DNA of 6,114 nt from Veillonella sp. (GTDB lineage: Bacteria > Bacillota > Negativicutes > Veillonellales > Veillonellaceae): NCBI RefSeq assembly GCF_015058545.1, contig NZ_SVCB01000113.1, positions 1-6,114 on the forward strand, read 5' to 3'. Below are positions 1-4,907 of the stretch, piece after piece. The position numbers were made by a program, and so were the translations under genes. Under the pieces are notes generated by a model that did no database searches, was not told the DNA's origin, and worked only from the letters and a program-made list of their open reading frames with translations. The stretch's first letter is position 1, and the number at the start of each line of letters is the position of its first letter.

Positions 1-1962
1 AAAGGCAGCCCGTTGGAACCGGTGAGTTGGGATGAAGCCATTGCTTATACGGCGGAACGGCTCAAAGCGATTATTAAAGAATATGGTCCTGATTCCGTTA
101 TGGGGGCCGGTTCGGCCCGTGGTCCGGGGAATGAAGCAGGCTATATTACGCAAAAATTTATGCGTGCCGTAGTGGGCACTAATAATGTGGACCACTGTGC
201 GCGTATTTGCCACGCTGCCTCCGTAGCCGGCTTAAAAGCATCCATCGGCGAAGGTGCCATGTCCGTCAGCGTGCCTGAAATTGAAGATGCGGAGGTTATT
301 TTCAATATCGGGTATAATGGGGCCACGTCTCATCCGATTGTGGCTCGCCGCATTATCAAGGCCAAAGCTAAAGGGGCTAAAATTATTTGTGCGGACCCGC
401 AGATTTCGGAAACAGCCCGTATTGCGGATATTCATTTGCAGCAAAAGGGGGGCACCAATTTATTGCTCCTCAATGCGCTGGCTTATACGATTATTGATGA
501 GCATTTGACGGATGATGAATTTATCAAGGCTCATGTGAACGGCTATGATGAGTTTGTGCCGAAACTGGCCAAATACGCACCGGAAGCGGTGGCTGAAGAG
601 ATTGGCGTCAGTGCGTCTGCCATTCGCGAAGCGGCGCGCCTTTATGCATCGTCCAAACACTCCGTTATCCTCTGGGGCATGGGGATTACTCAGTTCTCTC
701 AGGGCGTTGACAGTGTGGCGGCATGCTCTAATTTGGCACTTTTGACGGGCAATTACGGTCATTATGCTACCGGCGTTGGCCCGGTACGCGGTCAGAACAA
801 TGTACAGGGCACCTGCGATATGGGTATTCTGCCGGATGTATATCCGGGTTATCAGTCGGTGACGGATGATGAAGTACGCGCTAAATTTGAAAAAGCTTGG
901 GGCGTTTCCTTGTCGGCCAAACCGGGTATTAAATTAACGCAAGTACCGGATTATGTGCTTGGCGAACCGGATCCTAAGAAGCGGATTCACGCCTATTATA
1001 TTCTCGGTGAAGATCCGGCTCAATCGGACCCTAATTTGGAAGAAATTCGTGAAACGTTAAAACAGATAGATTTAGTCATCGTGCAGGATATCTTTATGAA
1101 CCGAACGTCCGAATATGCGGATGTGCTCTTGCCGGCCACGGCTTGGGGCGAACATGACGCCATTTATACCTGCTGTGACCGCGGTTTTCAGCGGGTTCGC
1201 AAAGTCATTGAACCGCCGGAAGGGGTAAAACCGGATTGGAAAATCCAGAGCCTTCTGGCAACGGCTATGGGTTATCCGATGCATTACAATAATACGGAAG
1301 AGATTTGGGATGAAATGCGTAAGTTATCCCCTAAATTCACCGGCGCCACCTATGAAAAAATCGACGCATTGGGCGGCGTACAGTGGCCTTGCTATGATGA
1401 AAGTATGGATGATAAGGGGACCATGTTCCTCCATGAAGGTGGCCATTTTGCTACCGAAGACGGTCGTGGGAATTTACTTTTTACCGACTATGAGCCGGTT
1501 AAAGAAGAAGTGGATGAAGAATATCCAATGTCTTTCTGTACCGTTCGCGAAGTGGGGCATTACTCGGCACGCACCATGACAGGTAACTGCCGCATGCTTG
1601 CAAAACTGGAAGATGAACCGGGTTGGGTAGCCATGAATCCTAAAGACTGTGAAGAACTTGGTGTGGCTCAAGGCGATTTGGTTCGTGTTCGTTCACGGCG
1701 CGGCAGTCTCATAACCCGCTGCTTGCCGACGGAACGGGTAAAACCGGGTTCGACCTACATGACTTATCAGTGGTGGATTGGTGCTTGTAATGAATTGACG
1801 AATACGGCGCTTGATCCTAAGAGTAAAACGCCGGAATATAAATATTGTGCCTGCCGTGTTGAAAAGCTGGACGACCAGGCTGAGGCAGAAGCGTATGTAC
1901 AGTCACAATATGCATTGATTCGGTCCAAAATGGGGATAGAAAAGGCAGGTGCCAACGTATGA
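1..1962 (+). CDS. fdhF: Formate dehydrogenase H-like catalytic subunit (molybdopterin oxidoreductase), Cys form, 5' truncated by window edge
   Basis: The enzyme oxidises formate to CO2 at a bis-molybdopterin Mo/W centre, probably in the cytoplasm. The frame is open from base 1 and holds 653 codons plus TGA. The first visible residues (KGSPLEPVSWDEA) align inside E. coli FdhF near residue 71, so the true start and the N-terminal [4Fe-4S] domain lie upstream; TTG at 13 is not a real start. From memory of E. coli FdhF, the match is close along the whole length. The metal-ligand position (Sec140 there) is Cys, TGC at 208-210, in the motif CARICHAASVAGL, followed by the conserved His. The catalytic Arg333 corresponds to the Arg in PVRGQNNVQG, at the same spacing. 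The C-terminal dinucleotide-binding domain includes STMT-like TMTGNC and MTYQWWIGACNELT. The stop overlaps the next start (ATGA). Its neighbours are two ferredoxin subunits and fdhD. An N-terminal NuoG-like extension cannot be excluded. Confidence 0.95.
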   Translation, partial: KGSPLEPVSWDEAIAYTAERLKAIIKEYGPDSVMGAGSARGPGNEAGYITQKFMRAVVGTNNVDHCARICHAASVAGLKASIGEGAMSVSVPEIEDAEVIFNIGYNGATSHPIVARRIIKAKAKGAKIICADPQISETARIADIHLQQKGGTNLLLLNALAYTIIDEHLTDDEFIKAHVNGYDEFVPKLAKYAPEAVAEEIGVSASAIREAARLYASSKHSVILWGMGITQFSQGVDSVAACSNLALLTGNYGHYATGVGPVRGQNNVQGTCDMGILPDVYPGYQSVTDDEVRAKFEKAWGVSLSAKPGIKLTQVPDYVLGEPDPKKRIHAYYILGEDPAQSDPNLEEIRETLKQIDLVIVQDIFMNRTSEYADVLLPATAWGEHDAIYTCCDRGFQRVRKVIEPPEGVKPDWKIQSLLATAMGYPMHYNNTEEIWDEMRKLSPKFTGATYEKIDALGGVQWPCYDESMDDKGTMFLHEGGHFATEDGRGNLLFTDYEPVKEEVDEEYPMSFCTVREVGHYSARTMTGNCRMLAKLEDEPGWVAMNPKDCEELGVAQGDLVRVRSRRGSLITRCLPTERVKPGSTYMTYQWWIGACNELTNTALDPKSKTPEYKYCACRVEKLDDQAEAEAYVQSQYALIRSKMGIEKAGANV

Positions 1963-2489
1963 ATCGATTTGTAAAAGGAAATCCTTTATTTTGTATAGGC
2001 TGCCGTACTTGTATGGTAGCTTGTGTAGTGGCTCATCGCGGTAATGGTATTTTTACGACCGATCCTGAGAGCGAAGATTTTTATCCGCGTATTCATGTAG
2101 TTAAAACGAAAACTAAGACAATGACGGTGCAATGTCATCAGTGTGAAAATGCGCCGTGCGTCAAAGTGTGTCCCGTAGGGGCTTTGGAAAAAGGCACGGA
2201 TAGCATTCTCATGCATGAAGAACGTTGTATCGGTTGTAAGCAATGCACGATGGCCTGTCCGTTCGGTGCCATTCAAATGAAATCGGTAGCCGACGAAGGG
2301 ACTGTCCGGGTGGTAGCTAATAAATGCGACCTTTGTGCCAATACGGAAGAAGGCGTACCGGCTTGTGTCAGCCATTGTCCGACGGATGCCCTCACTTTTT
2401 ATGAAATAGACAGTGTGCAAAACGCAGTGGATAAGAAAAACCTTCAAACAGCATTAAATGCATGGGCTGTAAAGGAGGGACAGGTATGA
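1959..2489 (+). CDS. Four-cluster [4Fe-4S] ferredoxin-like electron transfer subunit (HydN/HycB family)
   Basis: This 176-residue protein probably carries electrons from the formate dehydrogenase to an acceptor not in the window. It has sixteen cluster-ligand cysteines in four groups: 12/15/18/22 (CIGCRTCMVAC), 59/62/67/71, 90/93/96/100 (CIGCKQCTMAC) and 123/126/136/140. That is the pattern of four [4Fe-4S] clusters seen in the DmsB/HycB/HydN family. The N-terminus (MNRF, then CIGCRTC and ACVVAH) closely resembles E. coli HydN, which is about 175 residues, and also HycB; the sequence alone does not separate the two. There is no signal peptide or membrane segment, which fits a cytoplasmic role. 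The ATG at 1959 overlaps the fdhF stop by four bases (ATGA), with only a weak upstream Shine-Dalgarno (AGGCAGG-like), so translation is probably coupled to fdhF. The 3' end overlaps the next gene in the same way. Confidence 0.93.
   Translation: MNRFVKGNPLFCIGCRTCMVACVVAHRGNGIFTTDPESEDFYPRIHVVKTKTKTMTVQCHQCENAPCVKVCPVGALEKGTDSILMHEERCIGCKQCTMACPFGAIQMKSVADEGTVRVVANKCDLCANTEEGVPACVSHCPTDALTFYEIDSVQNAVDKKNLQTALNAWAVKEGQV
2471..2479 (+). promoter_or_regulatory. Ribosome binding site for the second ferredoxin gene
   Basis: AAAGGAGGG lies inside the end of the first ferredoxin gene, six bases before ATG 2486. It is downstream of the alternative ATG at 2462, so it fixes the start at 2486. Confidence 0.85.
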
Positions 2490-2977
2490 ATCAGTTTGTA
2501 TACTGCGATGTGAATCTTTGTATCGGCTGCGGCATGTGTGAACGTCAATGCATAATATCCCATTACGATTTAAAGATGACGGAAGTAAAACTTAATGATC
2601 CGTTGCAACGGGCTCGTTGTAAAACCTATCGCCAGCCTGAATTGAAAGCTGCTGTTCATTGCAAACAATGTGAAAACGCCTCTTGCATGGCAGCCTGTCC
2701 CGTAGGGGCTATCCATAAACGGGACGACAAGCTGATTTTTATTGACGAAAACAGCTGTATCGGTTGTCGTGAGTGCGTACTGGCTTGTCCGTTCGGGGCT
2801 GTCCGTATGGCGCCCGTAGCAGACGGTCGGGTAGTGGCCACTAAATGCGATTTATGCGTTGATACGAAGGCGGGCACACCGGCTTGCGTCAAAGGGTGTC
2901 CGAAGAAGGCCTTGACCTTGATGAACGATGAAACATTAAAGGCATGGCTTTTACATAAACAGGAGCATTCGGCATAA
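2486..2977 (+). CDS. Second four-cluster [4Fe-4S] ferredoxin-like subunit (HycB/HydN family)
   Basis: This 163-residue paralogue of the preceding gene has ligand cysteines 12/15/18/22, 59/62/67/71, 91/94/97/101 and 121/124/134/138, again predicting four [4Fe-4S] clusters. The cluster blocks keep almost the same spacing as in its neighbour, and short DNA stretches are identical (for example TGTCCCGTAGGGGCT in both), so the pair looks like an old tandem duplication. Two extra cysteines at residues 7 and 45 have no counterpart there. I chose ATG at 2486 over ATG at 2462 because AAAGGAGGG lies six bases before 2486 and the 2486 start forms an ATGA overlap with the upstream stop. The protein probably acts with it as an electron relay for formate dehydrogenase. 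No hydrogenase or quinone-linked membrane subunit is visible, so the end acceptor is unknown. Confidence 0.92.
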   Translation: MNQFVYCDVNLCIGCGMCERQCIISHYDLKMTEVKLNDPLQRARCKTYRQPELKAAVHCKQCENASCMAACPVGAIHKRDDKLIFIDENSCIGCRECVLACPFGAVRMAPVADGRVVATKCDLCVDTKAGTPACVKGCPKKALTLMNDETLKAWLLHKQEHSA

Positions 2978-3016
2978 CCACATTTAGTTATAATTTGTTA
3001 TATTTGGTTGTGTTTT
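2973..3016 (+). terminator. Possible weak AT-rich terminator at the end of the formate dehydrogenase operon
   Basis: CATAACCACAT (2973-2983), which includes the TAA stop of the second ferredoxin gene, can pair with ATTTGGTTGTG (3002-3012) with one wobble and one mismatch. A small inner ATAA-TTTG-TTAT hairpin is possible. Four T residues follow at 3013-3016. The stem is poor in GC, so termination here may be weak and the stronger hairpin at 3046-3098 may be the real end of the operon. Confidence 0.3.
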
Positions 3017-3024
3017 GCTATAAT
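2995..3024 (+). promoter_or_regulatory. Extended -10 promoter in the convergent intergenic gap
   Basis: TTGTTA (2995-3000) is followed after 18 bases by a perfect TATAAT (3019-3024) preceded by TG-C, which is the extended -10 form. Predicted initiation is near 3031-3032, only about 15 bases before the strong hairpin. No downstream gene lies on this strand before fdhD, which is antisense, so the promoter would make a short RNA or an fdhD antisense RNA. Confidence 0.45.
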
Positions 3025-3030
3025 CAGAAC

Positions 3031-3104
3031 GATGTTATAAGGATAAAACGGCTCTCTTGTAAAGTACGCTGTGAAGCGACTATACAGGAGAGCCGTTTAA
3101 TTTT
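3031..3104 (+). ncRNA. Candidate small RNA of about 74 nt, promoter plus single large hairpin
   Basis: A promoter ending at 3024 is followed directly by a hairpin of 53 nt and a T-rich run. The hairpin is a 16-bp outer stem, then a nested CGCT/AGCG stem closed by a GTGA (GNRA-type) loop. The one non-Watson-Crick pair in the outer stem is a T-G wobble in the plus-strand RNA but would be A-C on the minus strand, so the fold favours plus-strand RNA. I do not recognise it as a known family. It may simply be a terminator with a chance promoter before it. Confidence 0.3.
3046..3104 (+). terminator. Strong hairpin terminator between the formate dehydrogenase operon and fdhD
   Basis: Arms at 3046-3061 (AAACGGCTCTCTTGTA) and 3083-3098 (TACAGGAGAGCCGTTT) pair over 16 positions with one wobble, and the tail is AATTTT. 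It lies 68 bases after the ferredoxin stop and 46 bases beyond the fdhD stop on the other strand. On the minus strand the hairpin is followed by TTTTATCC, so it could stop fdhD transcripts too, although with an A-C mismatch. Confidence 0.7.
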
Positions 3105-3144
3105 GAAGGTGATAGGACATTTTGACGTATAAGATAAAAGGTGA

Positions 3145-3885
3145 TTATTGGAGCCCTTTAATCCGTTCCGGATGGGTAATACATTTAAAGGAATCGGGGC
3201 GCAACACATTACAGAGGGTAATGTTATATTTTTGAGCCAATTCGATGCCCAGTTCTGTCGGCATGGCACGGGAACAGAAAATCGGTACACCGATGCGATG
3301 AACTTTTTTGATGACCGACTGCGGTACGCGACCGCTGAAGATTAAAATTTTGTCGGACGTATCAATCTTTTGGGTGGTAATAATGCCTAAGAGGCGATCC
3401 AGTACATTGTGACGGCCTACATCTTCCGCATAGGCTACCACCTTACCGTCTTTTACGAGGGCCCCTTCATGAACGCCGTGCGACGTGTGATGAGCTTTCG
3501 TAATAGAATCAAGGAGACCACCGTAATTGCAGATTTCATCGGCGTCAACGGTGATATTTGTTTTGGCAGCCGGCGGAGTTATGGCGGCCGATTCATTGTA
3601 ATAGGAGGTATTGTGATGAAGGCTTACATTGATGCGGTGCGTTTCCGAATCCATGTCAATTTGATCGATTTCATCAGCTTGTGAAATATGGTTTTCCATG
3701 AGGCAATAGCCGATAATCAAATCACGAAAATCATGGGGGGAGGCAATCAAGGTCGTGATGCGTTTCCCTTCAATATAGAGCTTATAGGCAACTTCATCGG
3801 AAATGTGAAGCTGCTCTTTGGTGGCTCCTTTGCCTTTTTCGTAGGCGATACAGGAAAAATCATTGGTAGCAGATAAAGAATACAT
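3145..3885 (-). CDS. fdhD: Formate dehydrogenase accessory sulfurtransferase FdhD, variant without the CXXC motif
   Basis: FdhD passes sulfur from the cysteine desulfurase IscS to the molybdopterin cofactor of formate dehydrogenase, which is needed for activity. This 246-residue protein shows the family features: TLIASPHDFRDLIIGY (about 45-60), HTSHGVHEGAL (133-143), EDVGRHNVLDRLLG (154-167), a C-terminal FSGRVPQSVIKKV block, and a terminal THPERI. E. coli FdhD is about 277 residues and has a CGVCG loop whose cysteines carry the sulfur. Here the stretch between the VSLHHN strand and HTSHG is roughly 20 residues shorter and has no CXXC; the cysteines are at 12, 61, 119, 204, 225 and 235. The start is ATG at 3885, six bases after AAGGAGG. 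A longer in-frame form from 3960 would begin at the promoter -10 and is unlikely. The gene converges on the formate dehydrogenase operon it serves. Confidence 0.93.
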   Translation of the reverse strand: MYSLSATNDFSCIAYEKGKGATKEQLHISDEVAYKLYIEGKRITTLIASPHDFRDLIIGYCLMENHISQADEIDQIDMDSETHRINVSLHHNTSYYNESAAITPPAAKTNITVDADEICNYGGLLDSITKAHHTSHGVHEGALVKDGKVVAYAEDVGRHNVLDRLLGIITTQKIDTSDKILIFSGRVPQSVIKKVHRIGVPIFCSRAMPTELGIELAQKYNITLCNVLRPDSFKCITHPERIKGLQ

Positions 3886-3890
3886 GACAA

Positions 3891-3898
3891 ACCTCCTT
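3891..3898 (-). promoter_or_regulatory. Ribosome binding site of fdhD
   Basis: On the minus strand AAGGAGGT ends five bases before ATG 3885. It selects this start over the upstream in-frame ATG at 3960. Confidence 0.85.
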
Positions 3899-3951
3899 GC
3901 TGGTTCATTCTGATTGGACAAAATACTGATGTGAATGTACTTGATTTCTAT

Positions 3952-3980
3952 ATTATACATGATAGCAACATGTTATACAA
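3952..3980 (-). promoter_or_regulatory. fdhD promoter
   Basis: On the minus strand TTGTAT (3975-3980) and a perfect TATAAT (3952-3957) are 17 bases apart. Predicted initiation is near 3945, giving a leader of about 60 bases before ATG 3885. Two CATG boxes (3958-3961 and 3969-3972), the second within the palindrome AACATGTT (3967-3974), fall in the spacer. Confidence 0.65.
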
Positions 3981-4015
3981 TTTTTATAGGAATTTACGAT
4001 GCAAAAATGGCATAA

Positions 4016-4049
4016 CAAAAGCCCTAAGTGTGGAGACTCAGGGCTTTTG
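4016..4049 (-). terminator. Rho-independent terminator of the hutD transcript
   Basis: Fourteen-base arms at 4016-4029 and 4036-4049 enclose a six-base loop; the stem core is AAAAGCCCT/AGGGCTTTT. The single imperfect pair is a G-T wobble on the minus strand but A-C on the plus strand, so the hairpin is best formed by minus-strand RNA, reading out of hutD. The T-run is the end of the arm (GGGCTTTTG). Confidence 0.75.
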
Positions 4050-4063
4050 CCGTTTGTGAAGAA

Positions 4064-4137
4064 GATGAAGTTTGTATAGACTATCCTGAGAGGATATATT
4101 GATGAAGTTTGAAGAAACTATCCTAAGAGGATACATT
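4064..4137. repeat. 37-bp imperfect tandem repeat across the 3' end of hutD
   Basis: Two adjacent units, 4064-4100 and 4101-4137, match at 32 of 37 positions. Each starts GATGAAGTTTG and contains the small palindrome TATCCT-N3-AGGATA (4082-4096 and 4119-4133). The second unit includes the last four codons and TAG stop of hutD; the first lies in the 3' untranslated region before the terminator. Confidence 0.85.
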
Positions 4138-4692
4138 AACGAAGAGAAGTGTGACAGCAGGATCCTCAAGGAATAAAGGAATCGACTCCGTGCAAGCGGA
4201 CAAGACATAGAGTGTGTCCGGTTGTATTTGGAGGTTACCTATTTGAGCCTTGGCAGAGGGATCAAAAGGTAAATTTGGAACATAGAGGAAGCTATGTTCG
4301 AGAGGATTAAGTTGAGAAGAAGAAGTTAACACAGAGTAGTTAACCTTCATTCCTTGTTGGAACATAACATTAAAATCTGTTGCTTTCCCCTTGGAGTAGG
4401 TGTGATAAGCACCATCGAAGTAAGCTACTTCGTACGGTTTTAATAGGTATGTTTCTGCTGTTTCTTTAAAAGATAGGTATAACTGATTGTTTAGCGGAGT
4501 AATTAGACGTTGATAGCCAGGAAGCAAAGTAAATTCAGACGATTCTACGTCAACTGTAGCGGAACTTATCCGAAGCTCAAAGTCTCTTGCTTTATAAGAG
4601 CTTTGTGGGGGATAAATATAAAACTCAGTTGTGGAACCACCGGACCAAGTAGAGGTGGTGGCGTCTTTACGACTAATCGCTGTAATTTCCAT
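4123..4692 (-). CDS. hutD: HutD/Ves family protein (cupin-like, histidine utilisation associated)
   Basis: The 189-residue protein belongs to the HutD/Ves family. The signature TSTWSGGSTTEFYIYP lies at about residues 13-28, then RDFELRISSATV (36-47), LLPGYQRLI, a DGAYHTYS segment and DFNVMF. Family members are small cupin-fold proteins often found beside histidine degradation genes. Their biochemical role is not settled; one proposal is limiting histidine catabolism. The divergent neighbour ftcD supports the histidine link. The start is ATG at 4692, because AGGAGG (4697-4702) lies directly before it and after the alternative ATG at 4713. Hand counts on several lines give about 32-48 % GC, lower than fdhF lines (50-60 %), so the gene may have a different history from its neighbours. 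TAG at 4123 falls within a tandem repeat. There is no signal peptide or membrane segment. Confidence 0.88.
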   Translation of the reverse strand: MEITAISRKDATTSTWSGGSTTEFYIYPPQSSYKARDFELRISSATVDVESSEFTLLPGYQRLITPLNNQLYLSFKETAETYLLKPYEVAYFDGAYHTYSKGKATDFNVMFQQGMKVNYSVLTSSSQLNPLEHSFLYVPNLPFDPSAKAQIGNLQIQPDTLYVLSACTESIPLFLEDPAVTLLFVNVSS

Positions 4693-4696
4693 AGCG

Positions 4697-4702
4697 CCTC
4701 CT
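4697..4702 (-). promoter_or_regulatory. Ribosome binding site of hutD
   Basis: AGGAGG on the minus strand lies four bases before ATG 4692. It falls inside the longer reading that begins at 4713, so it argues for the 189-residue form. Confidence 0.8.
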
Positions 4703-4728
4703 AAGCGTTTCATCTATTCGCTACATAC

Positions 4729-4760
4729 AATATAAGTCAGTTACGTCTAAAAAGTGTCAA
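4729..4760 (-). promoter_or_regulatory. Candidate hutD promoter
   Basis: A perfect TTGACA lies at 4755-4760 on the minus strand. The -10 candidate is less clear: CTTATA at spacing 18 (4731-4736), TTATAT at 19, or TATATT at 20 (4729-4734). The box TTAGACGTA (minus strand of 4742-4750) lies between the two elements, where a bound regulator would block RNA polymerase. Confidence 0.45.
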
Positions 4761-4830
4761 AATTCAAAAGTTTTTTTAAAATTTGAAAATTAGATGTTTT
4801 TTTGGTTATTCTTGATGTATATTAGACGTA
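4742..4830. promoter_or_regulatory. TTAGAYGT boxes in the hutD/ftcD divergent region, candidate operators
   Basis: TACGTCTAA at 4742-4750 is the exact reverse complement of TTAGACGTA at 4822-4830, and a third near-copy TTAGATGT lies at 4790-4797. The two plus-strand boxes are 32 bases apart, about three helical turns. One outer box lies in the hutD promoter spacer and the other overlaps the TATAAA (4829-4834) upstream of ftcD. A shared regulator is an inference; no regulator gene is visible. Confidence 0.4.
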
Positions 4831-4834
4831 TAAA
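4806..4834 (+). promoter_or_regulatory. Weak candidate ftcD promoter
   Basis: TATAAA at 4829-4834 has a poor -35 (TTATTC, 4806-4811) at 17 bases. The position suits ftcD, with a leader of about 67 bases, and the weak -35 would fit an activated promoter. Other AT-rich -10-like runs nearby make the choice uncertain. Confidence 0.3.
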
Positions 4835-4895
4835 ATCTTCGTTCCTAATATATGTACGGAAAATATATGTGAGGAATAAGTTGTATTTTTTGAAT

Positions 4896-4900
4896 GGAGG
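4896..4900 (+). promoter_or_regulatory. Ribosome binding site of ftcD
   Basis: GGAGG lies seven bases before ATG 4908. It fixes the start there and rules out the in-frame ATG at 4794, whose extra 38 residues are hydrophobic/basic AT-rich sequence absent from the family. Confidence 0.85.
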
Positions 4901-4907
4901 CAATCAT

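Noticed and set aside
208..260. A SECIS-like hairpin after the catalytic codon
   Set aside because: The codon is TGC, not TGA, and the following bases form only short stems without the known apical loop shape.
13..1962. TTG at 13 as the start of the formate dehydrogenase gene
   Set aside because: The frame is open to base 1 and the residues before it also align with E. coli FdhF; there is no ribosome binding site, and the N-terminal iron-sulfur region would be missing.
1986..2447. A 153-codon open frame on the minus strand opposite the first ferredoxin
   Set aside because: It is a shadow of a clear plus-strand gene; its translation has no recognisable domain and no ribosome binding site was seen.
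3886..3960. A 25-residue N-terminal extension of FdhD
   Set aside because: The upstream ATG overlaps the -10 region and lacks a ribosome binding site; AAGGAGG directly precedes ATG 3885.
4064..4137. A CRISPR array
   Set aside because: Only two directly adjacent units with no spacers between them, and one overlaps the hutD stop codon.
4794..4907. A 38-residue N-terminal extension of FtcD
   Set aside because: No ribosome binding site at 4794, the extension falls across the probable promoter, and the family begins at the MAKLVEFVPNFSEG start, which has a good GGAGG.
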